Assembly: GCF_023715225.1 (NCBI RefSeq)
Contig: NZ_JAMBNS010000013.1
Location: 1-64,000, forward strand
Source: Robertmurraya korlensis
GTDB lineage: Bacteria; Bacillota; Bacilli; Bacillales; Cytobacillaceae
DNA: 64,000 bases
Direction of reading: 5' to 3'
How positions within the stretch are numbered: the stretch's first letter is position 1; each line of letters opens with the position of its first letter. Shown piece by piece: positions 15,864 to 24,696 of this stretch. Position numbers and translations under genes: made by a program. The notes under the pieces are model-generated. The model saw only the letters and a program-made list of their open reading frames with translations, was not told the DNA's origin and searched no databases.

Positions 15864-17961
15864 CCCTTTCCCCCTCTTTCTCTTTTATGAGAGGGATCCA
15901 AGCCATGATCCTTGTTCCACCCTCAATCCTCTTTTCTATGGTCAGTTCTCCGCCTAGCTCTGCTGCCCGTTCTTTCATAGATGGAACACCAAGGCCCCCT
16001 AATGTTCTCGCTTCTTTCTTTTCAAAAAATCCTATTCCATCATCATATATCTCTATAACCAACCGATCCTCCAACTCCTTAAGCGATACACTCGCACGCT
16101 TTGCCTGTGCATGCCTTACCACATTGACAACCCCTTCGGAAATAATCCTGAAAACCGCCACTTCCACTGCGGGAGGAATTTCTTCTAACTTTTCAGGAAG
16201 TTCATACGAGAAGGAAGTTGAAGCAATCGAAGATACCTCCTCAATCCGCTGTTTAACGGCCGCCACTAAACCTAGCTCATCAATCGCTGCTGGCCTTAAG
16301 TCATACACTAGCCTTCGAATATCATCCACTGTTCCTAAAATCATCTTTTGATGTTCAGCCAATAATGTTTTCACGGTTTGTGGATCTTTTTCAACGAGAT
16401 CCTCTGCTGCGGCTGCAGTATACGCCAGTGCAGCTAGTCTCGGGGCTAGGTCATCGTGTAAATTCCTTCGTAAAAATTGCCTTTCTTCTTCTCTAGCTAA
16501 TACTAATCTCTCTCTTGACGTCTGCAGCACACGGTTCAGTGCCTTCACATCCTCCGTTGCTTTTAAATCTTGTAAAAGGGGTCCGAGCTGATGAATCAAT
16601 ACTTCCCACAGTTTTTCATCTGCTTTCGTAAATGCTTCTCCAGGGGACCTAGGAGCAACTAGTAAACAACCGATCGTGACCCCTCGATACATAATGGGTA
16701 ACCGTCGAACCTCTGATTGCTTTTCTCCGTATTGAGCAAGAATTAGTTCCTCGTTGTTCTGTAGCAATTGAATCGAAGCATACGGCAGTCGTAAAATTTC
16801 CTTAAGCGTCTGTACGACTTGGTCTAATACTTGCTCTGGTGTTTGAAGCTCTTGAATTTTTTTCCCGAGCAAGGCTAGAACAACGTATGGATTGCCCTGC
16901 TCCCCATACATTTTAAAAATCAGCATTTGCTGAACCTTTTCTTTAATAGGAGAAAAGGTAACAGCCACAATACTTGTAGCAATAATTGAAACGGCCAAAT
17001 TATGGTCATCGGTTTTAAACATATTGCTCAAATACCAAACAACCGCCACATAAATCCCAATTACCACTAGAAGCATGATGGAATATACAAAGGTTCGGTT
17101 GAGCAAGGGGTCAATATCCCAAAGCTTTCTTCTCAAAAGGGCAAAGGTTATGGAAACTGGGATTAGAAGCATAAATAAATAGATAAAGCTATTAAAAAAC
17201 ATAAAGTAAAGGACACTGCCATTTTCAAAAATCGAGTGATCAAACAGTAAGGGAATAAAAACTAAACATAAAAAACCAAAGATCGCACCTGAAAATCCGA
17301 ATACGACCCATTTGGTTTGCTGCCTTTCTACCTGAGAGGAAACCTTTCGATAGCGGTGAATTTGAGCATACAAAAGGAAACAAAAGGTAAGTACCAAGCG
17401 CAAATACATCACCCATGGTGGTAGCTCTTCTATAAAATTTAGCAACAATAAAATCCCTATCGCTATGAGGACAAACGGACTCCATTTTGGAACAAAGCGC
17501 CCATTGGGAAAAAGCACAAAAAAGAGACACAAGGAGCTCCAGCCAACAAGACTCATCACATCATTAATAAGAAATAAAAATGAATCTTTCTCAACTGCTA
17601 CAAACACTAATGATGGAAAGGTAATTCCAAACGATACAAGTAAAGTGGCCCCCAATAATCCCATCATTTCATGGCCCTTTTTCCAATAAATCATAAATGC
17701 AGCCACAAGAAATCCAAAGATAAATACACAATCTAATACGGTATAAAAAAGGGCATAGATCGATTCATTGATTCCGAGCTGATAAAGTGCATCCACTCCG
17801 GGAGGAGGACTAGGAGACGCAAAACATTCCTCTGTCACACATTCCTTTTCGAGACGATCATAATAGGTGGGAATTTGAATCAAAGCAAAACTGATATAAC
17901 TTAAGCAAATAATGGCTACCATTATACGAAACAATGAAAACCACTTTCGTCTTCCTTCCAT
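15832..17961 (-). CDS. NarL-family sensor histidine kinase with large membrane domain
   Basis: Kinase of 709 aa from the chosen ATG at 17961, which has a ggaggtgggag site; an upstream TTG would place that site inside the gene. About ten membrane helices fill residues 1-340, then a GAF-like region (about 370-480), HisKA_3 with the acceptor His in RRNLHDDLAPRL, and an HATPase domain with DDGIGF and LGGLGVPSMKERA. The large polytopic sensor is reminiscent of ComP. Its ligand cannot be read from sequence. The periplasmic-side loop near residues 25-50 has a CVTEEC pair. Confidence 0.88.
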   Translation of the reverse strand: MEGRRKWFSLFRIMVAIICLSYISFALIQIPTYYDRLEKECVTEECFASPSPPPGVDALYQLGINESIYALFYTVLDCVFIFGFLVAAFMIYWKKGHEMMGLLGATLLVSFGITFPSLVFVAVEKDSFLFLINDVMSLVGWSSLCLFFVLFPNGRFVPKWSPFVLIAIGILLLLNFIEELPPWVMYLRLVLTFCFLLYAQIHRYRKVSSQVERQQTKWVVFGFSGAIFGFLCLVFIPLLFDHSIFENGSVLYFMFFNSFIYLFMLLIPVSITFALLRRKLWDIDPLLNRTFVYSIMLLVVIGIYVAVVWYLSNMFKTDDHNLAVSIIATSIVAVTFSPIKEKVQQMLIFKMYGEQGNPYVVLALLGKKIQELQTPEQVLDQVVQTLKEILRLPYASIQLLQNNEELILAQYGEKQSEVRRLPIMYRGVTIGCLLVAPRSPGEAFTKADEKLWEVLIHQLGPLLQDLKATEDVKALNRVLQTSRERLVLAREEERQFLRRNLHDDLAPRLAALAYTAAAAEDLVEKDPQTVKTLLAEHQKMILGTVDDIRRLVYDLRPAAIDELGLVAAVKQRIEEVSSIASTSFSYELPEKLEEIPPAVEVAVFRIISEGVVNVVRHAQAKRASVSLKELEDRLVIEIYDDGIGFFEKKEARTLGGLGVPSMKERAAELGGELTIEKRIEGGTRIMAWIPLIKEKEGERDENDTSTISG

Positions 17962-18140
17962 CTGATCTCCCACCTCCTTCTTTAAAACCAATTATAGCAA
18001 GCGAACCCATAATAAGGATGAACAATTTCCTTTTCCCAAAAGAATTTCCCAGCTTTCAGGAACCGTTCCCTTTTTTCTCAGGAATTCCCGTCTTGCTATG
18101 ATCTAGTTGTAAAGAAAAACATTTATGGAGAGTGGATAAA

Positions 18141-18680
18141 ATGACAGTTGAAAAAGCAACTAAATGGATTGCCGTAATCGCCATCTTAGCGGGAGTAGTA
18201 CGAATGATCATGACCCCGATGGCGCTTATATTTGGTGTGGATAGTCCTCAGGAGATGTGGCCAGGATTTATTGCATGTGTGTTAATGACGATAGGTGCCA
18301 TTGGCTTATACCTTGCTCAAGCAGATAAAATTGGTGTTCTTGGCTTTACGAGCTTCGTGCTGTTAACCATTGGGAATATTCTCGTCACATTAGGTGCCTT
18401 TATGACGTTGGCAGGATATGCCCCAAAACCTGAATTTATGATTATTAATATTCTTATGATGCTCTGCTTAACATTAGGAAGTATTTTATTTTCCATTGTT
18501 ACCTTTAGAGCAAAAATTCTCCCTCGTTCTGGTTCCGTATTCATGATTCTCTTTGTATTACTCATGTTTTCTCCTGCCGGAAGTTATCTAGCACTTGCAT
18601 GGGGACTAAGCTATATCCTTTTAGGGGTTGGTGTATGGAAGAAACATAGTTTACAAAAAGAAATCACATTACAAGCATGA
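18141..18680 (+). CDS. Small polytopic membrane protein of unknown function
   Basis: Protein of 179 aa with five or six hydrophobic helices, short loops and a basic C-terminal tail. ATG at 18141 has ggagag eight bases upstream; an in-frame GTG at 18132 lies inside that spacing. No family is recognised. It is transcribed away from the kinase operon and precedes a second small membrane protein, each with its own terminator. A function was not assigned. Confidence 0.75.
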   Translation: MTVEKATKWIAVIAILAGVVRMIMTPMALIFGVDSPQEMWPGFIACVLMTIGAIGLYLAQADKIGVLGFTSFVLLTIGNILVTLGAFMTLAGYAPKPEFMIINILMMLCLTLGSILFSIVTFRAKILPRSGSVFMILFVLLMFSPAGSYLALAWGLSYILLGVGVWKKHSLQKEITLQA

Positions 18681-18691
18681 CACTGTTTCAG

Positions 18692-18722
18692 GGCTCCTTT
18701 ACTAAAAAGGAGTCTTTTTCCA
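18692..18722 (+). terminator. Terminator after the 179-aa membrane protein
   Basis: GGCTCCTTT / AAAGGAGTC stem followed by tttttcc. Confidence 0.7.
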
Positions 18723-18809
18723 ATATTTATAAATAAAAGTAACCTTTTTCCCTTTTTATCCATTATAATAGGAGAAAAATCACTATATTTGTATAAAAGG
18801 GGATTCCAT

Positions 18810-19331
18810 ATGTCTCAACCATACCAGCAAAATCCCATTTGGGCATGGGTTGTTCTTATTTTGGGCGGTCTTTTTATGATTTTCTCTTTACCAGGTATGC
18901 TCTTAACACTTTTTATGCAAATGAGGCAATTAGAAATCCTATCCTCTATATCGATCATCTTCTTCACGATTGGTGTTTGTATGATCGTCGTTTTGATATG
19001 GGGAATGAAGCGTGCTTGGTCAGCCATTAAAAGTTATAACGAATATAAAGCATCCTACACGGTCATTGAGCCAAAACTAGACCCAACTCCTCAAGAGAAA
19101 AAACCTATTTGGCCTTGGGTAGTCATTGGGGTCGGTGCCTTATCAGTTCTTGGAATGGGACCTGGTGTCATCATGCTTCCAATCATGCCTCTCTTCTTAG
19201 CTGGCATGTCTACCGATTCTGGTACCACTCCCGAATATGTTCCTATGCTTATTCTTCTAATCGGTTATGGAATCATGATTGGGTATACTATCTTACTTGT
19301 AAAGGCCATCAAGAGACTGCGCTCTAAGTAA
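18810..19331 (+). CDS. Four-helix membrane protein with internal duplication, function unknown
   Basis: Protein of 173 aa starting MSQPYQQNPIW at ATG 18810, with aaagggg at good distance; the longer frame from a TTG at 18789 would contain that site. Two similar halves are visible: NPIWAWVVLILGG then a second helix, and KPIWPWVVIGVGA then a second helix, each ending in a basic stretch (KRAWSAIKS, AIKRLRSK). This points to a tandem duplication of a two-helix unit. No known domain was recognised. Confidence 0.75.
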   Translation: MSQPYQQNPIWAWVVLILGGLFMIFSLPGMLLTLFMQMRQLEILSSISIIFFTIGVCMIVVLIWGMKRAWSAIKSYNEYKASYTVIEPKLDPTPQEKKPIWPWVVIGVGALSVLGMGPGVIMLPIMPLFLAGMSTDSGTTPEYVPMLILLIGYGIMIGYTILLVKAIKRLRSK

Positions 19332-19345
19332 ATAATCTGACAAGT

Positions 19346-19377
19346 AGCTCCTACCTTTTCTAGGTAAGAGCTTTTTT
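19346..19377 (+). terminator. Intrinsic terminator
   Basis: AGCTC-TACC / GGTA-GAGCT stem followed by tttttt, just after the duplicated membrane protein gene. Confidence 0.8.
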
Positions 19378-19481
19378 GTTGTTAAAAAATGTTACAACAT
19401 AAGAGACAGAATATTCAAACATACATATAATACAGAAATAAACCCACCTATTATATGAATCTTCTTTATCCCTCCATCCTA

Positions 19482-19515
19482 AAAAAACTAACCTTTTTAC
19501 AAAGGTTAGTTTTTT
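19482..19515. terminator. Strong symmetrical hairpin before guaD
   Basis: AAAAAACTAACCTTT-ttac-AAAGGTTAGTTTTTT, a perfect 15-bp palindrome with A- and T-runs on both sides. It stands 37 bp upstream of guaD. No purine aptamer core was found upstream of it, so it is read as a terminator rather than a riboswitch part. Confidence 0.75.
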
Positions 19516-19551
19516 GCTCAATCATCCATTACATCAGAAAAGGTGATTCTA

Positions 19552-20022
19552 TTGGAAAAAGTACATTTCATGAATGAAGCAATCAAGCTAGCGTGCGAGA
19601 ATGTGTTAAGCAATCATGGTGGTCCTTTTGGGGCTATCGTGATTAAGGACGGAAAAATTATCGGAAAAGGAAAAAATGAGGTCACAAGCAGTAATGACCC
19701 AACCGCCCATGCAGAGGTTCAAGCGATTCGTGAGGCTTGCTCCTATTTAGGCAGCTTTCAATTAACAGATTGTGAGATTTATACAAGCTGTGAACCATGC
19801 CCGATGTGCATCGGAGCGATCTATTGGGCGAGGCCAAAGGCAGTCTATTATGCGTGTACGAAAGAGGAAGCGGCTCAAATTGGCTTTGATGACCACTTTA
19901 TTTATGAAGAAATTAGCTTGCCAATTGAAAATAGAACGATTATGATGAATCAAATTACTGTTGAACAGTACAATCTACCTTTTAAAATGTGGGAAGTATC
20001 ATCTGACAAAACAGAATACTAG
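19552..20022 (+). CDS. guaD: Guanine deaminase
   Basis: Cytidine-deaminase-fold zinc enzyme that converts guanine to xanthine, 156 aa from TTG at 19552 (aaggtg seven bases upstream). The zinc site is HAE in PTAHAEVQAI and PCPMC in CEPCPMCIGAIYWARPK, nearly identical in arrangement to B. subtilis GuaD, whose C-terminal region is domain-swapped. It is followed 28 bp later by adenine deaminase, giving a purine-base salvage or nitrogen-release pair. Confidence 0.92.
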   Translation: MEKVHFMNEAIKLACENVLSNHGGPFGAIVIKDGKIIGKGKNEVTSSNDPTAHAEVQAIREACSYLGSFQLTDCEIYTSCEPCPMCIGAIYWARPKAVYYACTKEEAAQIGFDDHFIYEEISLPIENRTIMMNQITVEQYNLPFKMWEVSSDKTEY

Positions 20023-20050
20023 TCTCTTATAGACGATCTAGGAGGAGAGT

Positions 20051-21781
20051 ATGGACAAAAACAGACTTAAACAACGTATTGAAGCAGCCTCAAGGAAAAC
20101 GGAGGCTGATCTTGTCATTAAGAATGGCAAAATTATTGATGTATTTACTGGTGAAATTTATGAAAGCGACGTTGCTATTACAGATGGAGCCTTTGTAGGA
20201 GTAGGGAATTATTCTGGTAAAAAGGAATTTGATGCAAGCGGACGATATGTCTGCCCTGCTTTTCTTGATGGTCATGTTCATATTGAATCATCAATGGTGT
20301 CTCCGAAGGAATTTGCGAAGGTTGAGCTACTAAGAGGAGTGACCACTATTGTTGCCGATCCTCATGAAATCGCCAATGTACTAGGTGTGAAAGGAATTCA
20401 GCTTTTACTCGATACTTCGGAAAATCTCCCCTTTAATTTTTACTTTATGCTTCCTTCTTGCGTACCTGCCACGAGCTTTGAGTTAGCCGGTGCCACACTT
20501 GAGATTGAGGATTTGTCCCCATTGTTTTCCCATCCAAGAGTGCTTGGTTTAGCAGAGGTAATGAATTTTCCAGCTGTGAAAAATGCGGAAGAGTCAATGT
20601 TAAATAAGCTATATGAAGCGAAGCGGTTAAACGCAAAAATTGATGGTCATGCCGCTGGACTGAGTGATATGGACATTAATGTCTTTATGACTTCTGGTGT
20701 ACGTACCGACCATGAGTGTACCTCAGCTGAAGATGCAATGTCTCGTTTGCGCCGCGGAATGTACCTTATGATTCGTGAAGGCACGGTTGCTAGAGATTTA
20801 AAGAAACTGCTCCCCGTTGTAAATGAACGAAATGCTAGACGCTGCCTATTTGTCACAGACGATAAACATCTAGATGATATCCTTCATGAAGGAAGCATTG
20901 ATTACAATGTTCGATTAGCCATTTCGGAAGGACTCGACCCCCTTACAGCCATTCAATTAGCTACGATTAATACAGCTGAATGCTTTGGTTTACAGGAAAA
21001 AGGGGCGATTGCACCAGGATATGACGCAGACTTTTTACTTCTAGATGATCTGCAATCTGTGAGTATCTCCCATGTATTTAAAAATGGGAATCTAATGGTT
21101 GAACATGGGCAATTAATTAATTTCCCAGAAAATGAGCAAACAGACATTTCTTCTGAATATATAAACACCGTTTGTTTTCATGATTTTTCCGAAGAGGCGT
21201 TACATCTTCCCATCACTGAAAACAAAGCTAATATTATAGAAATCAATAAGAACAGCCTCGTAACCAATCATCTCGTTGAAGAAGTGACCGTAAATGAAGC
21301 GGGTTGTTTTGAATCTTCGTTTGAAAAAGATCAATGCAAGTTAGTCGTCATTGAAAGGCACCATTACACAAACGAAATTGGCATAGGAATCGTCAAAGGA
21401 TTAGGATTGAAAAATGGAGCAATCGCTTCAACAGTTGCTCATGACTCACATAATTTAGTGGTCGCTGGAACAAGTGACTCTGATATCTTATTTGCTGCTC
21501 AAAAAATAAAAGAAATGCAGGGTGGGCTTGTGGTTGTGAAAGATAGAGAAGTGTTAGCCTCTCTACACCTACCAATTGCTGGGCTTCTTTCAATGGGAAC
21601 ATACGAAGACGTGTATGCTGGCTTGAATAAGTTGACCTTTGCATTAGAAGAAATTGGAGTAGGTGAAGGCTTTAACCCGTTCTTAACGGTATCCTTCTTA
21701 TCTCTTCCTGTTATTCCAGAGATTAAGCTAACCGCACAAGGACTGTATGATGTAAAAAATCAAAGGCATATTTCATGTTAA
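20051..21781 (+). CDS. adeC: Adenine deaminase (amidohydrolase family)
   Basis: Metal-dependent enzyme of 576 aa that converts adenine to hypoxanthine. The metal motif is in LDGHVHIESSM; later conserved segments are DPHEIANVLG, IDGHAAGLS, TDHECTSAEDA, FVTDDKHLDD and the C-terminal VAHDSHNLVVAGTSD of the Ade C-terminal domain. Full length (B. subtilis AdeC about 577 aa). It forms a two-gene operon with guaD. Confidence 0.94.
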   Translation: MDKNRLKQRIEAASRKTEADLVIKNGKIIDVFTGEIYESDVAITDGAFVGVGNYSGKKEFDASGRYVCPAFLDGHVHIESSMVSPKEFAKVELLRGVTTIVADPHEIANVLGVKGIQLLLDTSENLPFNFYFMLPSCVPATSFELAGATLEIEDLSPLFSHPRVLGLAEVMNFPAVKNAEESMLNKLYEAKRLNAKIDGHAAGLSDMDINVFMTSGVRTDHECTSAEDAMSRLRRGMYLMIREGTVARDLKKLLPVVNERNARRCLFVTDDKHLDDILHEGSIDYNVRLAISEGLDPLTAIQLATINTAECFGLQEKGAIAPGYDADFLLLDDLQSVSISHVFKNGNLMVEHGQLINFPENEQTDISSEYINTVCFHDFSEEALHLPITENKANIIEINKNSLVTNHLVEEVTVNEAGCFESSFEKDQCKLVVIERHHYTNEIGIGIVKGLGLKNGAIASTVAHDSHNLVVAGTSDSDILFAAQKIKEMQGGLVVVKDREVLASLHLPIAGLLSMGTYEDVYAGLNKLTFALEEIGVGEGFNPFLTVSFLSLPVIPEIKLTAQGLYDVKNQRHISC

Positions 21782-21815
21782 AAAAGGTAGAAGGAATTCC
21801 TTCTACCTTTTCTTC
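21782..21815. terminator. Bidirectional terminator adeC / lipoprotein gene
   Basis: Palindrome AAAAGGTAGAAGG / CCTTCTACCTTTT between convergent genes. Confidence 0.85.
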
Positions 21816-21819
21816 GTTC

Positions 21820-23850
21820 TTATAAACTATCACCTGTTGTTGTACTTTGATCAGTCGTGCCTGAATCCGTACCAGGTGCTGTACCTCTATCTGGTCGTTC
21901 CATTCCTTCAGGCGGTGTTCCTCCATCGCCTCTCATTCCGCCACCACCATGGCCTCCCATTCCACCCATACCGCTTTGGGCTTCTGTCACACCTGATTCA
22001 TTTAACCAGGTTACTACATCGGAAATGGTGAACTCGACAACCTTCGTGCCGCCACTATATTCTCCGTCTGTATATAAACCATTCGTTTCCGTCCCTGTTG
22101 AAGTTCCTCCAGAATATAATGTGTAACTAGAGTCCTTCACTAAATCAGGCGAGCTGATATATACAGAAGAATATTCTTTTTCTGGTGCAAAGGTTGCTAT
22201 TGTATTTCCTTCACTATCTTCTAAGTGTATAAGTGTCCCTGCACTTTGAGTTGCTGGGTACGTCATAAGAATTCCATTTTGTTCTGACGTATCTGAGCTT
22301 GCTTGGACCATTCCAGAGCTACCAGCTGCAATTAATAATCCTCCAGAGATTTCAAAGGTACCATTATAGTCTAATGAACCATTTCCAGAGTTTGTTGGAC
22401 CACTTACGACCGCTGTCCCTCCGGTCATAACAAAGTTTCCATTCGAGTCAAGTCCGTCACCTTGTGAATTAACAGATACATACCCACCGCTGATTTGAAG
22501 CAGTTGATCCGAGGATGCGCTGCTCTCCATGTCCATTCCTGAACCATCGACGCCTCCACCCACATTGACTCCATCATCACTTGCGGTTACATCGATCGTT
22601 CCATCTGCAATCGCAATGACTGAACCCTCAATTCCTTCGTAACTCTTCGTAACCGTAATATTTCCACCTTTTGTTAAGACTGATGAGTCTGCGTGAATAC
22701 CATCATCTCCCGTTGCAATGGTAAATTCACCCGCTTCAATAAGGACATTCCCATTACTATGAACGGCGTCATCTAGTGAATCAATGTCGAACGTACCACC
22801 AGCGATAGCTAGTTCAGCTGTTGCCTTTAACCCTTTTGAACTGCTTGTTTCTGTCGTTGTTGTCGTAGTAGTTGATTCACTTTGGCCTCTTCCACCCATA
22901 GCATTTTCATTTGCCGCTACCGTCTCAGGGCTTCCTCCTCCAGTTGTAATGGTATAATCTCCGCCTAAAGTGTACAGAGAGGTTTGGGCTTGAATTCCAT
23001 CATTTTCTGCTGTAATCGAATACGTTCCCGCTTCAATGACTAGATTTCCTTTTTCTGCATCCTCATCATTTGTCGTTTTCATCCCGTCTCCACCTGCTGT
23101 AATCGTGAAGGTTCCTTCTTTAATAGCTAGTAGGTCTCGTCCAACAATTCCATCGTCTTTAGCGGTAACCTCAATATTTCCACCTGTAATTTTCAGATCA
23201 TCTTTTCCTGTAATTCCGTTATTAAAGTTCGCTTCAACTACAAGATTTCCTTCACCATTAATCGTTAAATTGCCTTTACTAAAAATGGTTGAGTTTGGTT
23301 CTTCTGCTTCTGTATCATCGTACACATATTGTGTTCCATCTGTAACGGTATTTTCCGTCCCTTCAGGCATAGATAGGACTGCCTTCTCTGCATTCTTCAC
23401 ATAAATTGGGGCTGAAGAACTACTTGTAATATCTACTCCATTTAAAACCAGTCGAACGGTATTGTTATCCTCAGCATCTACAACAATTTGACCATCGTCT
23501 AATGTTCCACTAAGTACATATACACCACCCGTTTTAATCGTAACGGTACTTCCTGATACAACCACGGCACCAGATCCTTCATAGGTTGCTGTTGAACCAT
23601 TCAACTGAATACTCGTGAAATCTTCATTTTCCCATTCTGTATAAAAATCATCGTCACTATAGCTTACCAGTCCGCTTACAACAGATTGGATATCGCTGTC
23701 TGCTAGTGTGCTTAAACTTTCTATATTAACTTCTGTCGCAGTACTTGTACCTGAACTTGACTCCTCCTCTGTATTGCTGCAGGCAAATAATAATGTTGTG
23801 CACAGTAAAGGTGCAATTAGCTTCGTAAATTTATATTTTCGTTTCATCAA
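21820..23850 (-). CDS. Lipoprotein with carbohydrate-binding beta-helix (DUF4353 family)
   Basis: Secreted lipoprotein of 676 aa. Signal peptide with lipobox LLFAC (Cys about residue 24). From about residue 55 to 600 it is built from repeating Gly/Asp-rich beta-strand units (DDGIVGRD, DDGIHADSS, NDGIQAQTS, SDDGVNVGG) typical of the right-handed beta-helix family of DUF4353/Cthe_2159 carbohydrate-binding proteins; the regular DDG turns suggest calcium sites. The tail is Gly/Met-rich (MGGMGGHGGGGMRG) then Pro/Thr-rich. Divergent from the OmpR-type two-component system. In other Firmicutes this family travels with VTC-domain, DUF4956 and CotH proteins, as it does here. Confidence 0.87.
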   Translation of the reverse strand: MMKRKYKFTKLIAPLLCTTLLFACSNTEEESSSGTSTATEVNIESLSTLADSDIQSVVSGLVSYSDDDFYTEWENEDFTSIQLNGSTATYEGSGAVVVSGSTVTIKTGGVYVLSGTLDDGQIVVDAEDNNTVRLVLNGVDITSSSSAPIYVKNAEKAVLSMPEGTENTVTDGTQYVYDDTEAEEPNSTIFSKGNLTINGEGNLVVEANFNNGITGKDDLKITGGNIEVTAKDDGIVGRDLLAIKEGTFTITAGGDGMKTTNDEDAEKGNLVIEAGTYSITAENDGIQAQTSLYTLGGDYTITTGGGSPETVAANENAMGGRGQSESTTTTTTTETSSSKGLKATAELAIAGGTFDIDSLDDAVHSNGNVLIEAGEFTIATGDDGIHADSSVLTKGGNITVTKSYEGIEGSVIAIADGTIDVTASDDGVNVGGGVDGSGMDMESSASSDQLLQISGGYVSVNSQGDGLDSNGNFVMTGGTAVVSGPTNSGNGSLDYNGTFEISGGLLIAAGSSGMVQASSDTSEQNGILMTYPATQSAGTLIHLEDSEGNTIATFAPEKEYSSVYISSPDLVKDSSYTLYSGGTSTGTETNGLYTDGEYSGGTKVVEFTISDVVTWLNESGVTEAQSGMGGMGGHGGGGMRGDGGTPPEGMERPDRGTAPGTDSGTTDQSTTTGDSL

Positions 23851-23891
23851 CTTGGCTCCCTTTCGATTTGATAAGCCTATTATGTTTGCCC

Positions 23892-23910
23892 AACCTTAAC
23901 AAAACCTTAA
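23892..23910 (-). promoter_or_regulatory. Direct-repeat operator and -10 of the lipoprotein gene
   Basis: On the minus strand TTAAGGTTttgTTAAGGTT (two copies, 11-bp period), then seven bases and CATAAT as -10. The same arrangement precedes the VTC gene at 28374-28405. The period and position over the -35 region fit an OmpR-family activator, most simply the adjacent response regulator. Confidence 0.75.
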
Positions 23911-23934
23911 AAAAATTTATATCCAATAAATAAT

Positions 23935-23983
23935 TTGCATTTCTCGAATTTGCCCCTATAATCGAACTTAATTCATTCGAGAA
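23935..23983 (+). promoter_or_regulatory. Promoter of the OmpR-type two-component operon with flanking inverted repeat
   Basis: TTGCAT (23935-23940), 16 bp, TATAAT (23957-23962). A 9-bp inverted repeat, TTCTCGAAT at 23941-23949 and ATTCGAGAA at 23975-23983, brackets the -10 and could be an operator. Confidence 0.6.
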
Positions 23984-24012
23984 AAACAATTCATTAAAGG
24001 AGGCGACAAAAA

Positions 24013-24696
24013 ATGAATTTATTAATTATAGAAGATGACAAAGTCCTCTCGGAATCCATCAAAGAAACCACTAAGGAAATGTTCCATATTGAACAGTCGT
24101 TTGATGGTGAAGAAGGATTGTACTTGGCAGAACAAAATATTTTTGATGTGATCATATTAGACATAATGATGCCTCATATGAATGGATACGAGGTACTGGA
24201 GGAACTCCGAAAGAAGAGTATTACGACGCCTGTAATAATTCTGACGGCAAAAGACGGCATTGATGATAAGATCAAAGGATTTAAGGTGGGTGCAGATGAT
24301 TATTTAGTCAAGCCATTCCATCGCGAGGAGCTTTTGCTACGATTAGAAGCTATGGTACGACGTTCGGTTGGCTCATTTAAAGAAAATATTCTTTCCTTTA
24401 AGGAATTACATTTAAATTTAAAGAACAAAACAGCGTCAATCGGTGAAGAAGTAATTAAACTAAATGGAAAACAGTTCGATTTACTCGAGTATTTAATCAA
24501 TAATAAAAATACGATCTTAACCAAAGAACAAATTTTTGATCGGATCTGGGGATTTGAGTCAGATACGTCAACGACAGTTGTGGAAGTGTATGCAAGCAAC
24601 TTACGCAAAAACTTAAAAAAATACGATTATGACCAATATATCAAAACCTTCCGAGGATTAGGCTATATGCTTTCTGAAGGTGAAGGAAATGTTTAA
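24013..24696 (+). CDS. OmpR/PhoB-family response regulator
   Basis: Response regulator of 227 aa with an excellent ribosome binding site (aaaggaggcgac). The receiver has IIEDDKVLS, Asp in IILDIMMPHMNG and Lys in DYLVKPF; the C-terminal winged helix (about residues 130-222) includes LTKEQIFDRIWG and GLGYML. It overlaps its kinase. Probable targets are the direct repeats before the neighbouring lipoprotein and VTC genes. Confidence 0.93.
   Translation: MNLLIIEDDKVLSESIKETTKEMFHIEQSFDGEEGLYLAEQNIFDVIILDIMMPHMNGYEVLEELRKKSITTPVIILTAKDGIDDKIKGFKVGADDYLVKPFHREELLLRLEAMVRRSVGSFKENILSFKELHLNLKNKTASIGEEVIKLNGKQFDLLEYLINNKNTILTKEQIFDRIWGFESDTSTTVVEVYASNLRKNLKKYDYDQYIKTFRGLGYMLSEGEGNV

Noticed and set aside
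19381-19515. Purine riboswitch before guaD-adeC
   Set aside because: The palindromic terminator tempted this reading, but no purine aptamer loops were found upstream of it.
22861-23404. Long plus-strand frames opposite the beta-helix lipoprotein
   Set aside because: Ser/Pro-rich antisense translations of a Gly/Asp-rich repeat gene, not real genes.
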